Shown in pieces: positions 34,550 through 45,751 of a stretch of DNA of 64,000 nt. The notes under the pieces were generated by a model. The model saw nothing but the letters and a program-made list of their open reading frames with translations, did not search any database and had not been told where the DNA came from. Location of the stretch: contig JBJMJD010000014.1 in NCBI GenBank assembly GCA_045806525.1, positions 1 to 64,000 on the forward strand, in the 5' to 3' direction. The stretch is from JAICYJ01 sp045806525 (GTDB taxonomy: Bacteria; Actinomycetota; Thermoleophilia; Gaiellales; JAICJC01). A program made the translations under genes and the position numbers. Positions within the stretch are counted from its first letter, which is position 1; each line of letters begins with the position of its first letter.

Positions 34550-37164
34550 GTGGTCAGCTCCAGCTCCCGTGCCGGCACCGGATGGCCGAGCAGGTAGCCC
34601 TGTCCAAGGTCGCATCCGTGCTCGAGCAGGAAGTCAAGCTGCTCCTGCGTCTCGATGCCCTCGGCCAGCGGCTGCAGGTCGAGGCTGTGCGCCAGCTGGA
34701 TGATCGCGGCCACGATCGCCGCGGCCCCGCGGTCGTGTGGCAGGTCGGCCACGAACGACCGGTCGATCTTGAGCGTGCTGACCGGCAGCTGTCGCAGCCG
34801 CTCCAGCGACGAGTGCCCCTTGCCGAAGTCGTCGATCGCCATCTGCACGCCGTGCGCCCGCAGCAGCGACAGCGTGTGCGCGGCCCGGGCCGGCTGCACC
34901 ATCACGGTCGACTCAGTCACCTCGATCATCATGCGGCTGGGGTCGACACCTGCGCGTCCGGTCGCGTCCAGCAGCATCTCGACGATGCTCGGCCCCCAGA
35001 GCCCTGGCGGCAGGTTGAACGACACCACCAGGTCCGCGCCCTGGTCGCTCCACGCGCGCGCCTGCCGGCAGGCCCCCTCGATCACCCGCCGCGTCATCGG
35101 CTCGATAAGCCCCGACCGCTCCGCCAGCGGCACGAACTGTTCGGGCAGCACCAGCCGGCCATCGGCGTCGCGCCACCGCACCAGCGTCTCGGCGCCGACC
35201 AGCCGCCGGCTCTCGAGCTCCACGATCGGCTGGAAGTGCAGCTCGAACTCGTCCCGCTCGACCGCCCGGCGCAGGTCACCCATCATCGCCAGCCGCCCCC
35301 GCGCCTTGCCCGGGTCGATCGCAGCCGCCTCGTTCTCGATCAGGCCCTTTCCGATGTACATCGCCGTATCGGCGTTCCGCAGCAGCTCGTCACGGTCGGT
35401 GGCGTCGATCGGGTAGATGCTGACACCGATGCTGAGGCCCACGTGCACGTCCGTGCCGGCCACCAGGAACGGCGTCTCCAGCACGCTTCGCACCTTGTTC
35501 TCGATCGCCGACACAACCTCCAGCGCACGCGGCACGATCGTCTCGCCGCCGTCCAGCTCCAGGTCGGGCACCAGCACCAGGAACTCGTCACCGCCCTGGC
35601 GGGCGACGATGTCGGTGGCACGCGTGACCGACTTCAGCCGCGCTCCGAAGTCGCGCAGCAGGGCGTCACCCGCCTCGTGCCCGAAGCTGTCGTTGATCAG
35701 CTTGAAGTTGTCGAGGTCGATGAACAGCACGGCCACGCCGAAGTGGTGGCGATCGGCCCGCGCCAGCGCCAGCGCCAGGTGCTCGTGGAACATCGAGCGA
35801 TTGGGCAGCCCGGTCAGCTGGTCGTGGTATGCGAGGTGCTCGATCTGAGCCTGCGCCCGCATCTGCTCCGTGATGTCCCGCGCGATCACCGACACCGCCA
35901 CGATCTGGCCCGAGTCGTCGACGATCGGCGACACGGTCAGCGAGACGTCCACCGTCGATCCGTCCTTGCGGAGATGCACGGTCTCGAACGGCTCGATCTG
36001 CTGGCCGCGCCCCGGGCCGGACAGCACGTCGGCGATCTCGTCCACGCCCTCTTCGGTGGCCAGCATCCCCGCCGCGCGCCCCACCGCCTCCTCGGCCGCG
36101 TAGCCGTAGAGCAGCTCCGCGCCTCGGTTCCATGTGAGGATCGTGCCGCCCAGCGTCTTTGACAGGATCGCGTCGTTCGTGGTCTCGACGATCGCGGCCA
36201 GGTGGCGCATCGCCGCTTGCGCCGCGCGGCTGGCGGTGACATCCCGCAGGTAGACGGTGAACGAGGGCGGCCCGGGCAGATCGATCTGCGTGATCGCCAG
36301 TTCGACCGGGAACTCGCGCCCGTCGCTGCGCCGCCCGATCGCCTCGGTGGGCAGGCCCAGCAGCCGCGGCAGCTGGCCCGCCAGCAACGCCTCCATGTCG
36401 GCACGGTGCGGCTCGTCCAACCGGTCGACCACCAGCAGGTCGGTGATCGAGAGGCCGATCGCCTCGTCTCGGGAACGCGCGAACGTCAGCTCCGCCGCCG
36501 GGTTGAATTCGGTCACGCGCCCGTGCGCGTCCAGCCCGATGATGCACTCGAAGGCCGCGTTCACGATCGCGCTCTTGCGCGCTTCGCTGGCGCGCACGTC
36601 GCGCTCGGCGTCGCGGTGGCGGATGAACTGGCCGACCAGGCTGCCGATGCCCGTCAGCAGGGCCATCAGCTCCTCGTCGGGCTCGCGCACCCGCGAGCTG
36701 AAGAACTCCATCACGCCTGTCACCTCGCCGTACGCGGTGACCGGCAGCGCCAGCGCCGCGTGGATGTCCTCGCGCGCCGCCTGCGCCCCGCGCTGCTGGC
36801 CGGGGTCGGCGCCGATGTCTGGCACCCAGAGCGGGACGCCGTCCTGCCAGACCCTGCCGGGCAGCCCCTCGCCCCGCGCGAACACCGCATGGCGCGTTGC
36901 CAGCGAGAAGCCGACCAGCGGCGTGCCCGGCAGGTGCCAAAGGTCGACGCAGCGGATCACCTGCTCGTCTGAGTCGATCCGCCACAGCGCCCCCAGCTCC
37001 CAGTCGAGCCCCCGGCAGACGACCTCGAGCAGGCGCGGCGCAGCCTCCGCAAGCGTCTGCGCTTCGGCGAGCGCGCTCGTCACCGCCAGGTGCGTCCGCA
37101 GACGCTCCTGTACCACATGGTGACGGCGCTCTCGGTCGCCTTTGGTGTCGCGTCCGTGGCCCAT
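34546..37164 (-). CDS. GAF-PAS-PAS-GGDEF-EAL cyclic-di-GMP signalling protein
   Basis: 872 residues with no membrane span, so cytosolic. Rough layout: GAF 25-185, PAS 190-315, PAS 325-440, GGDEF 445-610, EAL 627-868. The cyclase motif is intact (RQGGDEF, about 522-528). In the phosphodiesterase domain the signature is GAETLVRW: Ala of EAL is Thr, but the metal-binding Glu remains. Other active-site residues are present (FNLPPG, MIEVTES, AIDDFGKGHSSL, LKIDRSFV, AEGIET), so it may be bifunctional. The GAF and PAS domains should tune the output; their ligands are unknown. ATG at 37164 has GGGGGAT upstream. Confidence 0.94.
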   Translation of the reverse strand: MGHGRDTKGDRERRHHVVQERLRTHLAVTSALAEAQTLAEAAPRLLEVVCRGLDWELGALWRIDSDEQVIRCVDLWHLPGTPLVGFSLATRHAVFARGEGLPGRVWQDGVPLWVPDIGADPGQQRGAQAAREDIHAALALPVTAYGEVTGVMEFFSSRVREPDEELMALLTGIGSLVGQFIRHRDAERDVRASEARKSAIVNAAFECIIGLDAHGRVTEFNPAAELTFARSRDEAIGLSITDLLVVDRLDEPHRADMEALLAGQLPRLLGLPTEAIGRRSDGREFPVELAITQIDLPGPPSFTVYLRDVTASRAAQAAMRHLAAIVETTNDAILSKTLGGTILTWNRGAELLYGYAAEEAVGRAAGMLATEEGVDEIADVLSGPGRGQQIEPFETVHLRKDGSTVDVSLTVSPIVDDSGQIVAVSVIARDITEQMRAQAQIEHLAYHDQLTGLPNRSMFHEHLALALARADRHHFGVAVLFIDLDNFKLINDSFGHEAGDALLRDFGARLKSVTRATDIVARQGGDEFLVLVPDLELDGGETIVPRALEVVSAIENKVRSVLETPFLVAGTDVHVGLSIGVSIYPIDATDRDELLRNADTAMYIGKGLIENEAAAIDPGKARGRLAMMGDLRRAVERDEFELHFQPIVELESRRLVGAETLVRWRDADGRLVLPEQFVPLAERSGLIEPMTRRVIEGACRQARAWSDQGADLVVSFNLPPGLWGPSIVEMLLDATGRAGVDPSRMMIEVTESTVMVQPARAAHTLSLLRAHGVQMAIDDFGKGHSSLERLRQLPVSTLKIDRSFVADLPHDRGAAAIVAAIIQLAHSLDLQPLAEGIETQEQLDFLLEHGCDLGQGYLLGHPVPARELELTT

Positions 37165-37331
37165 CAGATCCCCCGGCAGCCGGCACGAGCCGCGCCGCCC
37201 TTGAGTTTCACCTTACGCTCGTCTCCGCAAGTCACACTCCACCGTTCGGGTGATACCCGCGTAAGAAGTTTGTTAGGTCGAGAGGATAGGGATGGGCCCA
37301 GATGGTGCCGAGGCTGCGGTGGAGGTCAGCC

Positions 37332-38174
37332 TCAGTACTCGTAGAAGCCGCGGCCGGTCTTTCGCCCCAGCCGGCCGGCCTCGACGTAGCTGCGCAGCAG
37401 CGGGCACGGCCGGTACTTGTCGTCCCCGAGCCCGTCGTGCAGCACCTCCATGATCGCCAGGCAGGTGTCCAGGCCGATCAGGTCGGCCAGCGTCAGCGGC
37501 CCCATCGGGTGGTTCATGCCCAGCTTCATGACGGTGTCGATCGACTCGCGGTCGCCCACGCCCTCCATCAGGCAGTAGACGGCTTCGTTGATCATGGGCA
37601 CCAGGATCCGGTTGGAGATGAACCCTGGGTAGTCGTTGGCCTCGGCCACCGTCTTTCCCATCGCCTCGGCGGCGGCCACCACGCTGGCGACCGTCTCGTC
37701 GCTGGTCTCGAGGCCGCGGATCACCTCCACCAGCTGCATCAGCGGCACCGGGTTCATGAAATGCATGCCGACCACCTGCTGCGGGCGCTTCGTGGCCCCG
37801 GCCAGGCGGGTGATCGGAATCGAGCTGGTGTTGGAGGCGAGGATGGCTCCGTGCCCGGCCACCTCGTCCAGCTGGGCGAAGATGCGCAGCTTCAGCTCGA
37901 CGTTCTCGGTCGCGGCCTCGATCAGGAGGTCGGCGTCAGCGGGCTCGGCCGCCGTCTGGATCCGCTGCAGCGCGGCGTCGCGAGCAGCCTCGTCCAGGCG
38001 GCCCTTCTCGGTCAGCTTCGCCAGCGACACCTCGATGCCGGATACGGCCTGCTCCAGCTGGCGCGGCGCCACGTCGCTCAGGGTCACGTCGAAGCCGCCG
38101 ACGGCAGCCGTCTGGGCGATGCCGGCGCCCATCTGGCCCGCGCCCACCACGGTGATGCGGCGGATCTCGCTCAT
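37332..38174 (-). CDS. 3-hydroxybutyryl-CoA dehydrogenase (3-hydroxyacyl-CoA dehydrogenase)
   Basis: 280 residues, NAD-dependent. N-terminal dinucleotide loop VVGAGQMGAGIAQ, catalytic histidine in GMHFMNPVPLMQLVEVI, and the C-terminal NHPMGPLTLADLIGLDT plus GRKTGRGFYEY are typical of the short-chain Hbd/PaaH type. The ATG overlaps the thiolase stop by 4 bp (ATGA), so it follows thiolase in one operon. In the predicted route it oxidises 3-hydroxybutyryl-CoA to acetoacetyl-CoA. Confidence 0.95.
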   Translation of the reverse strand: MSEIRRITVVGAGQMGAGIAQTAAVGGFDVTLSDVAPRQLEQAVSGIEVSLAKLTEKGRLDEAARDAALQRIQTAAEPADADLLIEAATENVELKLRIFAQLDEVAGHGAILASNTSSIPITRLAGATKRPQQVVGMHFMNPVPLMQLVEVIRGLETSDETVASVVAAAEAMGKTVAEANDYPGFISNRILVPMINEAVYCLMEGVGDRESIDTVMKLGMNHPMGPLTLADLIGLDTCLAIMEVLHDGLGDDKYRPCPLLRSYVEAGRLGRKTGRGFYEY

Positions 38175-39355
38175 GCCGGCAGCACCTCGATCAGCATCGC
38201 GTCGCCCTGGGCCGCGCCGGAGCAGATCGCCGCCAGCCCGATCCCGCCGCCGCGTCGCCGCAGCTGGTGCACAAGGGTGCCGACCAGGCGCGCTCCCGAG
38301 GCGCCGATGGGATGGCCGAAGGCGACGGCGCCGCCCTGCACGTTGAAGCGGTCGGGGTCGGCACCGAGCAGGTCGATGGTCGAGAGCACCACCGAGCAGA
38401 AGGCCTCGTTGATCTCGAACAGATCGACGTCGGCCACGGTCAAGCCGGCCCGCTCCAGCGCCATTCGCGCGGCCGCGGCCGGGGTGCGCACCAGATAGGG
38501 ATAGTCGTCGGCGACGTGGCCCTCACTGAGGATCCGCGCCAGCGGCGTCAGCCCCCGTGTGCCCGCCCACTGCTCCGAGGCCAGCACCAGCGCGGCGGCG
38601 CCGTCGTTGACTCCGGGCGCGTTTCCGGCGGTCGTGGCCCCCTCCTTGCTGAACACGGGCTTCAGCGCCCCAAGCCGCTCGGCCGACGTGTCGCGGCGCG
38701 GGCCCTCGTCGGCGTCGACCACGGTCTCGCCCTTGCGGCCGGGCACGGTCACGGCAACGATCTCTTCGGCCAGGTGGCCCGCGTCCTGGGCCGCCACCGC
38801 GCGCTCGTGGCTGCGCAGCGCCCAGGCATCCTGATCCTCCCGCGAGCACGCGATCTCGGCCGAGACGACCGAGTTTTCCTCGGCCATGATCCGGTGCGTG
38901 AAGGTGGAGGTGAGGCCGTCGCTGGTCATGTGGTCGACCAGCACGCCATCGCCCATCGTGTAGCCGAAGCGGGCCTTGGGCACCAGGTAGGGGGCGTTGG
39001 ACATGCTCTCCATGCCACCGGTCAGCACCACATCGTGGTCGCCGGAGCGGATCAGCAGGTCGCCGTAGGCGGTCGCGCGCATGCCGGAGGCGCAGACCTT
39101 GTTGATCGTGTCGGAGCCGACTCCGACCGGGCAGCCGACTCCGGCCGAGACCTGACGGGACGGGATCATGCCGACCCCCGCCTGCAGCACCTCGCCCATC
39201 ACCACGTAGCCGATCTCGTCGGGGCTGACTCCGGCCCGTTCCAGCGCGGCGCTGCCGGCGTGGATGCCCAACTGCGGCGCGGGCAGCGACGCCAGGCCCC
39301 CGCCGAGGCGGCCGAACGGGGTGCGCGCGGCACCCAGGATCACGGTTCGTGGCAT
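38171..39355 (-). CDS. Acetyl-CoA acetyltransferase (thiolase)
   Basis: 394 residues. Acyl-accepting Cys in NKVCASGMRA, His in GGAVAFGHPIGASGAR, and NEAF are conserved; the second catalytic Cys lies in ICSGAAQGDAM, where the usual CIGGGQG is changed at two glycines. Length and lack of an N-terminal extension fit biosynthetic/degradative thiolase II. Divergent from the trp operon. A ribosome site AGGGA precedes the ATG. Confidence 0.94.
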   Translation of the reverse strand: MPRTVILGAARTPFGRLGGGLASLPAPQLGIHAGSAALERAGVSPDEIGYVVMGEVLQAGVGMIPSRQVSAGVGCPVGVGSDTINKVCASGMRATAYGDLLIRSGDHDVVLTGGMESMSNAPYLVPKARFGYTMGDGVLVDHMTSDGLTSTFTHRIMAEENSVVSAEIACSREDQDAWALRSHERAVAAQDAGHLAEEIVAVTVPGRKGETVVDADEGPRRDTSAERLGALKPVFSKEGATTAGNAPGVNDGAAALVLASEQWAGTRGLTPLARILSEGHVADDYPYLVRTPAAAARMALERAGLTVADVDLFEINEAFCSVVLSTIDLLGADPDRFNVQGGAVAFGHPIGASGARLVGTLVHQLRRRGGGIGLAAICSGAAQGDAMLIEVLPA

Positions 39356-39419
39356 GAAATCAGTCCCTGATCGCAGTGGTGTGTACTGGCACGAGGTCTA
39401 GCACAGGGGCGCAAACGGG

Positions 39420-39448
39420 TTGACCGGCTGTCGCCGCCCGGTCATACT
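39420..39448 (+). promoter_or_regulatory. trp operon promoter
   Basis: TTGACC (5 of 6 to TTGACA), exactly 17 nt, then CATACT (4 of 6 to TATAAT). Transcription should start near 39455, a few bases before the trpL ATG, so the leader peptide is probably read from a leaderless or nearly leaderless end. Confidence 0.6.
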
Positions 39449-39457
39449 TCCACTCGC

Positions 39458-39514
39458 ATGCAGATCAAGCCCAGCAGCTGGTGGTGGATTCCCGCGCGAG
39501 GTACGGACCGCTAG
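39458..39514 (+). CDS. trpL: trp leader peptide with three consecutive Trp codons
   Basis: 18 codons, MQIKPSSWWWIPARGTDR, ending TAG at 39512-39514. Codons 8-10 are TGG TGG TGG. It lies directly between the trp promoter and an intrinsic terminator, upstream of trpE. Scarce charged tRNA-Trp would stall the ribosome on these codons and change folding of the following RNA. GCAGCT just before the Trp codons pairs with AGCTGC just after the stop codon, a plausible pause hairpin. No Shine-Dalgarno is present. Confidence 0.85.
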   Translation: MQIKPSSWWWIPARGTDR

Positions 39515-39543
39515 CTGCGCCGCGGCACCCGCTCCTCGCACAG

Positions 39544-39575
39544 GCCTTTCGCCGGATCCGGCGGGAGGCTTTTTT
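39544..39575 (+). terminator. trp attenuator terminator
   Basis: An 11-bp stem (GCCT, two G-U pairs, CGCCG; loop GATC) is followed at once by six T. It lies 29 nt after the trpL stop and 9 nt before the trpE ATG, the classical place of a transcription attenuator. Confidence 0.85.
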
Positions 39576-39584
39576 GTTGCCCCA

Positions 39585-40912
39585 ATGACCGACGACCGCA
39601 TCATCCGAACGCTTCCCGCAGACCTGCTGACCCCGGTTGGCGCCTACATGCTGCTGCGCGAGGCGCTGGGCGCGCCGGCCTTCCTGCTGGAGTCGGTCGA
39701 GCGGGGCGAGCAGGTGGGCAGGCACAGCTTCCTGGCGGCCGGCTGTGAGACCACCGACTCGCTGGAGGAGGCGATGGCGTTCACGGCCACCCGCCCCGGA
39801 CCGGCACCCGGCGATCCGCCGTTCGTGGGGGGCGCCGTCGGGCACCTCGGCTACGACTGGGCGTCGCAGCTGGAGCCGGTGCCGCTGCCACCCGCCCACC
39901 CCGACGACGCGGGTCTGCCGCTGATGCGCTTCATGCTGGCCGACTCTGTGGTGGCGTTCGACCACGTCCGCCGCACGATGTCGCTGATCGGCCCGCGCAA
40001 GGCGGTCGAGCGGCTGGTGGTGGCGCTGTCCCGGCCGCCCGCGGCGGCCGCGGCGCCGCCCCGGGCGCAGGGACCCGCGCACCGCGAGATCACGCGCGAG
40101 CGCTACATGGCGGCCGTCGAGACCGCCCGCGAGCACATCGCCGCCGGCGATGCGTTCCAGATCGTCCCGTCGCAGCGCGTCCGCCGCGAGACCGGAGCCT
40201 CGCCGTTTGCGATCTACCGGGCGCTTCGCGGCGTCAACCCGTCGCCCTACATGTTCCTGCTCGACAACGGCGAGTTCCAGCTGGTCGGCTCCTCGCCCGA
40301 GGTACACGTCCGGCTCGACCTCGACGGCACGTGCGAGCTGCGACCAATCGCGGGCACGCGGCCGCGCTCGGCCGACCGCGCGCAGGACGACGCCCTGGCC
40401 GACGAGCTGCTGGCCTCCGAGAAGGACCGGGCCGAGCACGTGATGCTGGTCGACCTGGCCCGCAACGATCTGGGTCGCGTATGCGTGCCGGGCAGCATCC
40501 GCGTGGCGCGCTCGATGGTCGTGGAGCGCTACTCGCACGTCATGCACATCGTCTCGAACGTGTTCGGCCAGCTGCGTGATGACCGCGACGCGGCCTCGCT
40601 GCTGCGCGCGACCTTCCCGGCGGGGACGCTGTCGGGCGCGCCCAAGGTGCGTGCGATGCAGATCATCTCGGAGCTGGAGGGCCGGCGCCGCGGCGTCTAC
40701 GGTGGCGCGATCGGCTACCTCGGCTTCGGTGGCGACATGGACACGTGCATCGCGATCCGCACGATCGCCATGTGCAACGGCGTTGCGTACCTGCAGGCGG
40801 GGGCCGGGATCGTGGCAGACTCCGACCCTGCGGATGAACACCAGGAGTGCCTGAACAAGCTGGCCGCTCTGGGAGCCGCCATCGACCAGGCCGAGACAGG
40901 GGTGTACGGGCC

Positions 40913-40916
<4 letters not shown>
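39585..40916 (+). CDS. trpE: Anthranilate synthase component I
   Basis: 443 residues, somewhat short for TrpE (mostly about 490-520). It converts chorismate to anthranilate with ammonia from TrpG. The tryptophan feedback site LLES is at 34-37. The catalytic C-terminal domain has AGDAFQIVPSQRV, LRPIAGTRPR, HVMLVDLARNDLGRV, FPAGTLSGAPKVRAM and YLQAGAGIVADS. First structural gene after the attenuator; no strong ribosome site is seen beyond the T-run. Confidence 0.96.
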
Positions 40917-41481
<565 letters not shown>

Positions 41482-41485
<4 letters not shown>

Positions 41486-42510
41486 TCGACGGTGCCATCG
41501 CCGCGCTGGTGGAGCGGCGCGACCTGCTGCCCGAGGAGGCCCACGCGGCCATGATGCAGGTGATGGACGGCGAGGCCACGCCCGCCCAGATCGCCGGGTT
41601 CCTTGTGGGGCTGCGGATGAAGGGTGAGACGGTGGGCGAGATCACCGGCTGTGCTCGCGCCATGCGCGCCCACGTGACGCCGGCGCGGCCGCAGCACCAG
41701 ACGCTGGTCGACACGGCCGGCACCGGCGGTGACGGCGCCCACACGTTCAACATCTCGACGTCGGCAGCGCTGGTCGCCGCCGCGGGAGGCGCGTACGTCG
41801 CCAAGCATGGCAACAGGGCGGTGTCGTCGCGCAGCGGGTCGGCCGACGTGCTGGAGGCGCTGGGCGTGCGCATCGACCTGTCGCCGGTCGACGTGGCCGA
41901 CTGCATCGACGAGGTCGGATTCGGCTTCATGTTTGCCCAGGCCCATCACCCCGCCATGCGCCACGCAGGGCCGGTCAGGCGCGACCTGGGCGTGCGCACG
42001 GTGTTCAATGTGCTGGGGCCGCTGACGAACCCGGCAGGTGCACAGCGGCAGGTGGTGGGCGTGTACGCGCCGGAGCTGGTCGAGCCGATCGCGCAGGTGC
42101 TGGCCGCACTCGGCACCGAGCACGCGCTGGTCGCCCACGGCGCTGGCGGGCTGGACGAGCTGACGCCGACCGGCGAGAACCTGGTGGCCGAGGTGCGGGA
42201 CGGGCGGGTCAGCGTGTCCAAGGTCGACCCGCGCGAGTTCGGCGCCGGCCCGGGAACGCCCGACGACCTGGGCGGCGGCGACGCTTCGGCCAACGCCGCC
42301 ATCATCCGCACCGTGTTCGACGGCGAGACAGGGCCGCGGCGAGACGCCGTGATCCTGAACGCCGGCGCCGCCCTGTACGTCGCCGGGCTGAGCGAGACGC
42401 TCGAGCAGGGGGTGTACGCCGCGCGCGACGCGATCGACGACGGCCGCGCGACCTCCACCCTCGAACGGCTGGTCGCGTTCACGAGCGCCCGGGCAGGGGC
42501 GGAGGCATGA
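41482..42510 (+). CDS. trpD: Anthranilate phosphoribosyltransferase
   Basis: 342 residues. The PRPP site DTAGTGGDGAHTFNISTSAA and KHGNRAVSSRSGSADVLEALG are diagnostic, and the length is normal. ATGA overlap with trpG. Confidence 0.97.
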
Positions 42511-43235
42511 GCGGCTACCTGGCTCGGATCGGAGGCGACGTCCGCCGCGACGCGCCGGAGCCGACGCGTGGCTTCGCCGAGGCGCTGGCAGCCGGCCCCT
42601 CGGTGGCGGTGGTGGCGGAGGTCAAACGCAGCTCGCCGTCGCAGGGTGCAATCGCGCCGGACGCGGACATCGCCGCCACGGCGGTGCGCTACGAGACAGG
42701 CGGCGCGGCATGCATGTCGGTGCTGTGCGCGGAGCGCGACTTCGGCGGCTCGCTCGACCACCTGCTCCAGGCCCGCGCCGCGGTCTCCATCCCGGCCATC
42801 GCCAAGGACTTCACCGTCTTCCCGGAGCAGGTCGCCACCCAGCGGCTGGCGGGTGCCGATGCGATCCTGGTGATCCTGGCGATGGTCAGCGACGACGAGG
42901 CCCGTCGGCTAATGGACACCGCGGCGCTGCTCGGCATGGACGCGCTGGTGGAGACTCATTCGCGCGAGGAGATCGACCGCGCCGTCGCGATCGGCGCGCG
43001 CGTCGTGGGCGTGAACGCCCGCGACCTGGAGACGCTCGAGATCGACCGCGACCGGCAGCTGGTGCTGCTGTCGTCGCTGCCGCGTGACGTGATCCGCGTT
43101 GCCGAATCAGGTATCGCCGCACGCGAGGACGTGGAGCGGGCGCGTGACGCCGGTGCCGACGCGGTGCTGGTTGGGACGGCCCTGATGCGCGACCCGCTGC
43201 TGCTGGCCGAGCTGGTGGGGGTGCCGCGTGGCTGA
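42507..43235 (+). CDS. trpC: Indole-3-glycerol phosphate synthase
   Basis: 242-residue TIM barrel. AEVKRSSPSQGAI holds the catalytic Lys; PAIAKDFTVFPEQV, ALVETHSREEIDRA, GVNARDLETLEID and VAESGI follow in order. It is slightly short at the N-terminus compared with typical 255-265 residues. ATGA overlap with trpD. Confidence 0.96.
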   Translation: MSGYLARIGGDVRRDAPEPTRGFAEALAAGPSVAVVAEVKRSSPSQGAIAPDADIAATAVRYETGGAACMSVLCAERDFGGSLDHLLQARAAVSIPAIAKDFTVFPEQVATQRLAGADAILVILAMVSDDEARRLMDTAALLGMDALVETHSREEIDRAVAIGARVVGVNARDLETLEIDRDRQLVLLSSLPRDVIRVAESGIAAREDVERARDAGADAVLVGTALMRDPLLLAELVGVPRG

Positions 43236-43796
43236 GACGCTGGTCAAGATCTGCGGCATAACCCGGGCCGAGGACGTCGCGGCTGCGGTCGAGGCCGGCG
43301 CGGACGCGATCGGGTTCATCGTCGTGCCGTCCAGCCCGCGCGGCGTCGAGTTCTCGACCGCGTGCAAGCTCGCCACCGGCGCCCCGAAGCACGTTCGCAC
43401 CGTCGTCGTCTACGCCGACACCGCCGTCCACCTCCACTCGTGGGACAAGTTCGACCTCGTTCAGGTGTACGGCCGCTTCGCCCACCCGAACAACCGTACG
43501 ATCGTCGGCATCCGCGAGCATCCGGACAGCGGCCTGCCCGACGGCGTGCCGGTGCTGCTCGACCTGCCCCGCGACTCGACCCCCGACGACGAGACGCTGC
43601 GCGCGCACTGGCTGCAGGCCGCCGGCGTGCGCGCGCCGGTGATCCTGGCAGGCAGCCTCAATCCGGACAACGTGGCCGAGGCCGTGCGCACCGCGCGGCC
43701 ATGGGCCGTCGACACCGCCCGCGGCGTGGAGCGCTCGCCCGGCATCAAGGATCGCGACCGCATGCGCCGTTTCATCCGCAACGCAAAGGACGCCAC

Positions 43797-43800
<4 letters not shown>
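43228..43800 (+). CDS. trpF: Phosphoribosylanthranilate isomerase, divergent
   Basis: 190-residue TIM barrel assigned to TrpF by VKICGIT (catalytic Cys9), ILAGSLNPDNVAEAV and VDTARGVERSPGIKD, and by its place between trpC and trpB. It lacks the usual D-S...GGTG...F-D-W segment after strand 6: the sequence there is VLLDLPRDSTPDDET (D112 may be the general acid). VQLHG is VQVYG. It may be a lineage variant or have relaxed function; no other trpF candidate is in the window. GTG start inside the trpC end (8-bp overlap). Confidence 0.82.
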
Positions 43801-44965
<1,165 letters not shown>

Positions 44966-44969
<4 letters not shown>

Positions 44970-45706
44970 GGATCGAGACGCCGGCGCTGGTCATCTACCT
45001 GATGGCTGACCACGACACGGTCGAGCTGGCGGAGGCGGCGGTGCGGGGCGGCGCCACGGCGATCGAGATCGGCATCCCCTTCTCGGACCCGCTGGCGGAC
45101 GGTACGACCGTGCAGCGGGCCGGGCTGCGCGCGCTGCGAAACGGGATGACGGCGACGCGCGCGCTGGAGCTGATCGGCGAGCTTCGGCGGCGGACCGCAG
45201 TGCCGCTGGTCCCGATGACGTACGCCGGGCCGGTGATGGCGTACGGAGAGGAGCGGTTCTGCGCCGACCTGGCCGCGGCCGGCGCCGACGGCATGATCGT
45301 GCCAGACGTGCCGCACGACGAGGCCGGAGACCTGCTCGACGCGTGCCGCCGAAATGGACTGGATGTGGTGCCGCTGCTGGCGCCGACCAGCACCGACGAG
45401 CGCATCGAGCTGGCTTGCAGAGCCGCAGGCGGCTTCGTGTACCTGGTGTCGGTGGCGGGCATCACCGGGTCACGGCAGAGGCTGTCTGACCGGGTGGCGC
45501 CGCTGGTCGGGCGGGTGCGCCGGCACACCGAGCTGCCCCTGCTGGTCGGGTTCGGGATCGCCTCGGGGGCGACCGCGCGCGAGGTGATGGACACGGGCGC
45601 CGACGGGGTTGTGATCGGCAGCAAGGCGATCGAGGTGTCGGAGGCGGGTGGCGCCGACGGCTTGGAGCGATTTGTGGCCGAGGTGGCGGCGGCGATCACC
45701 AGGTGA
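44966..45706 (+). CDS. trpA: Tryptophan synthase alpha chain
   Basis: 246 residues. Catalytic Glu34 and Asp45 lie in AIEIGIPFSDPLADG; VPDVPHDEA, LLAPTSTDERI and VYLVSVAGITGSR are conserved. It cleaves indole-glycerol phosphate and channels indole to TrpB. GTG start overlaps the trpB stop. Last gene of the trp operon; no terminator hairpin was found in the 45 bp after it. Confidence 0.96.
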
Positions 45707-45738
45707 CAACGATCAACGTGTCCTCAATCGCTACGGTC

Positions 45739-45744
45739 TAGGCT
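45739..45744 (+). promoter_or_regulatory. Putative leaderless promoter of the two-component genes (TAGGCT, 7 nt)
   Basis: TAGGCT, seven bases, ATG at 45752. No ribosome site. Confidence 0.4.
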
Positions 45745-45751
45745 TTGCGGC

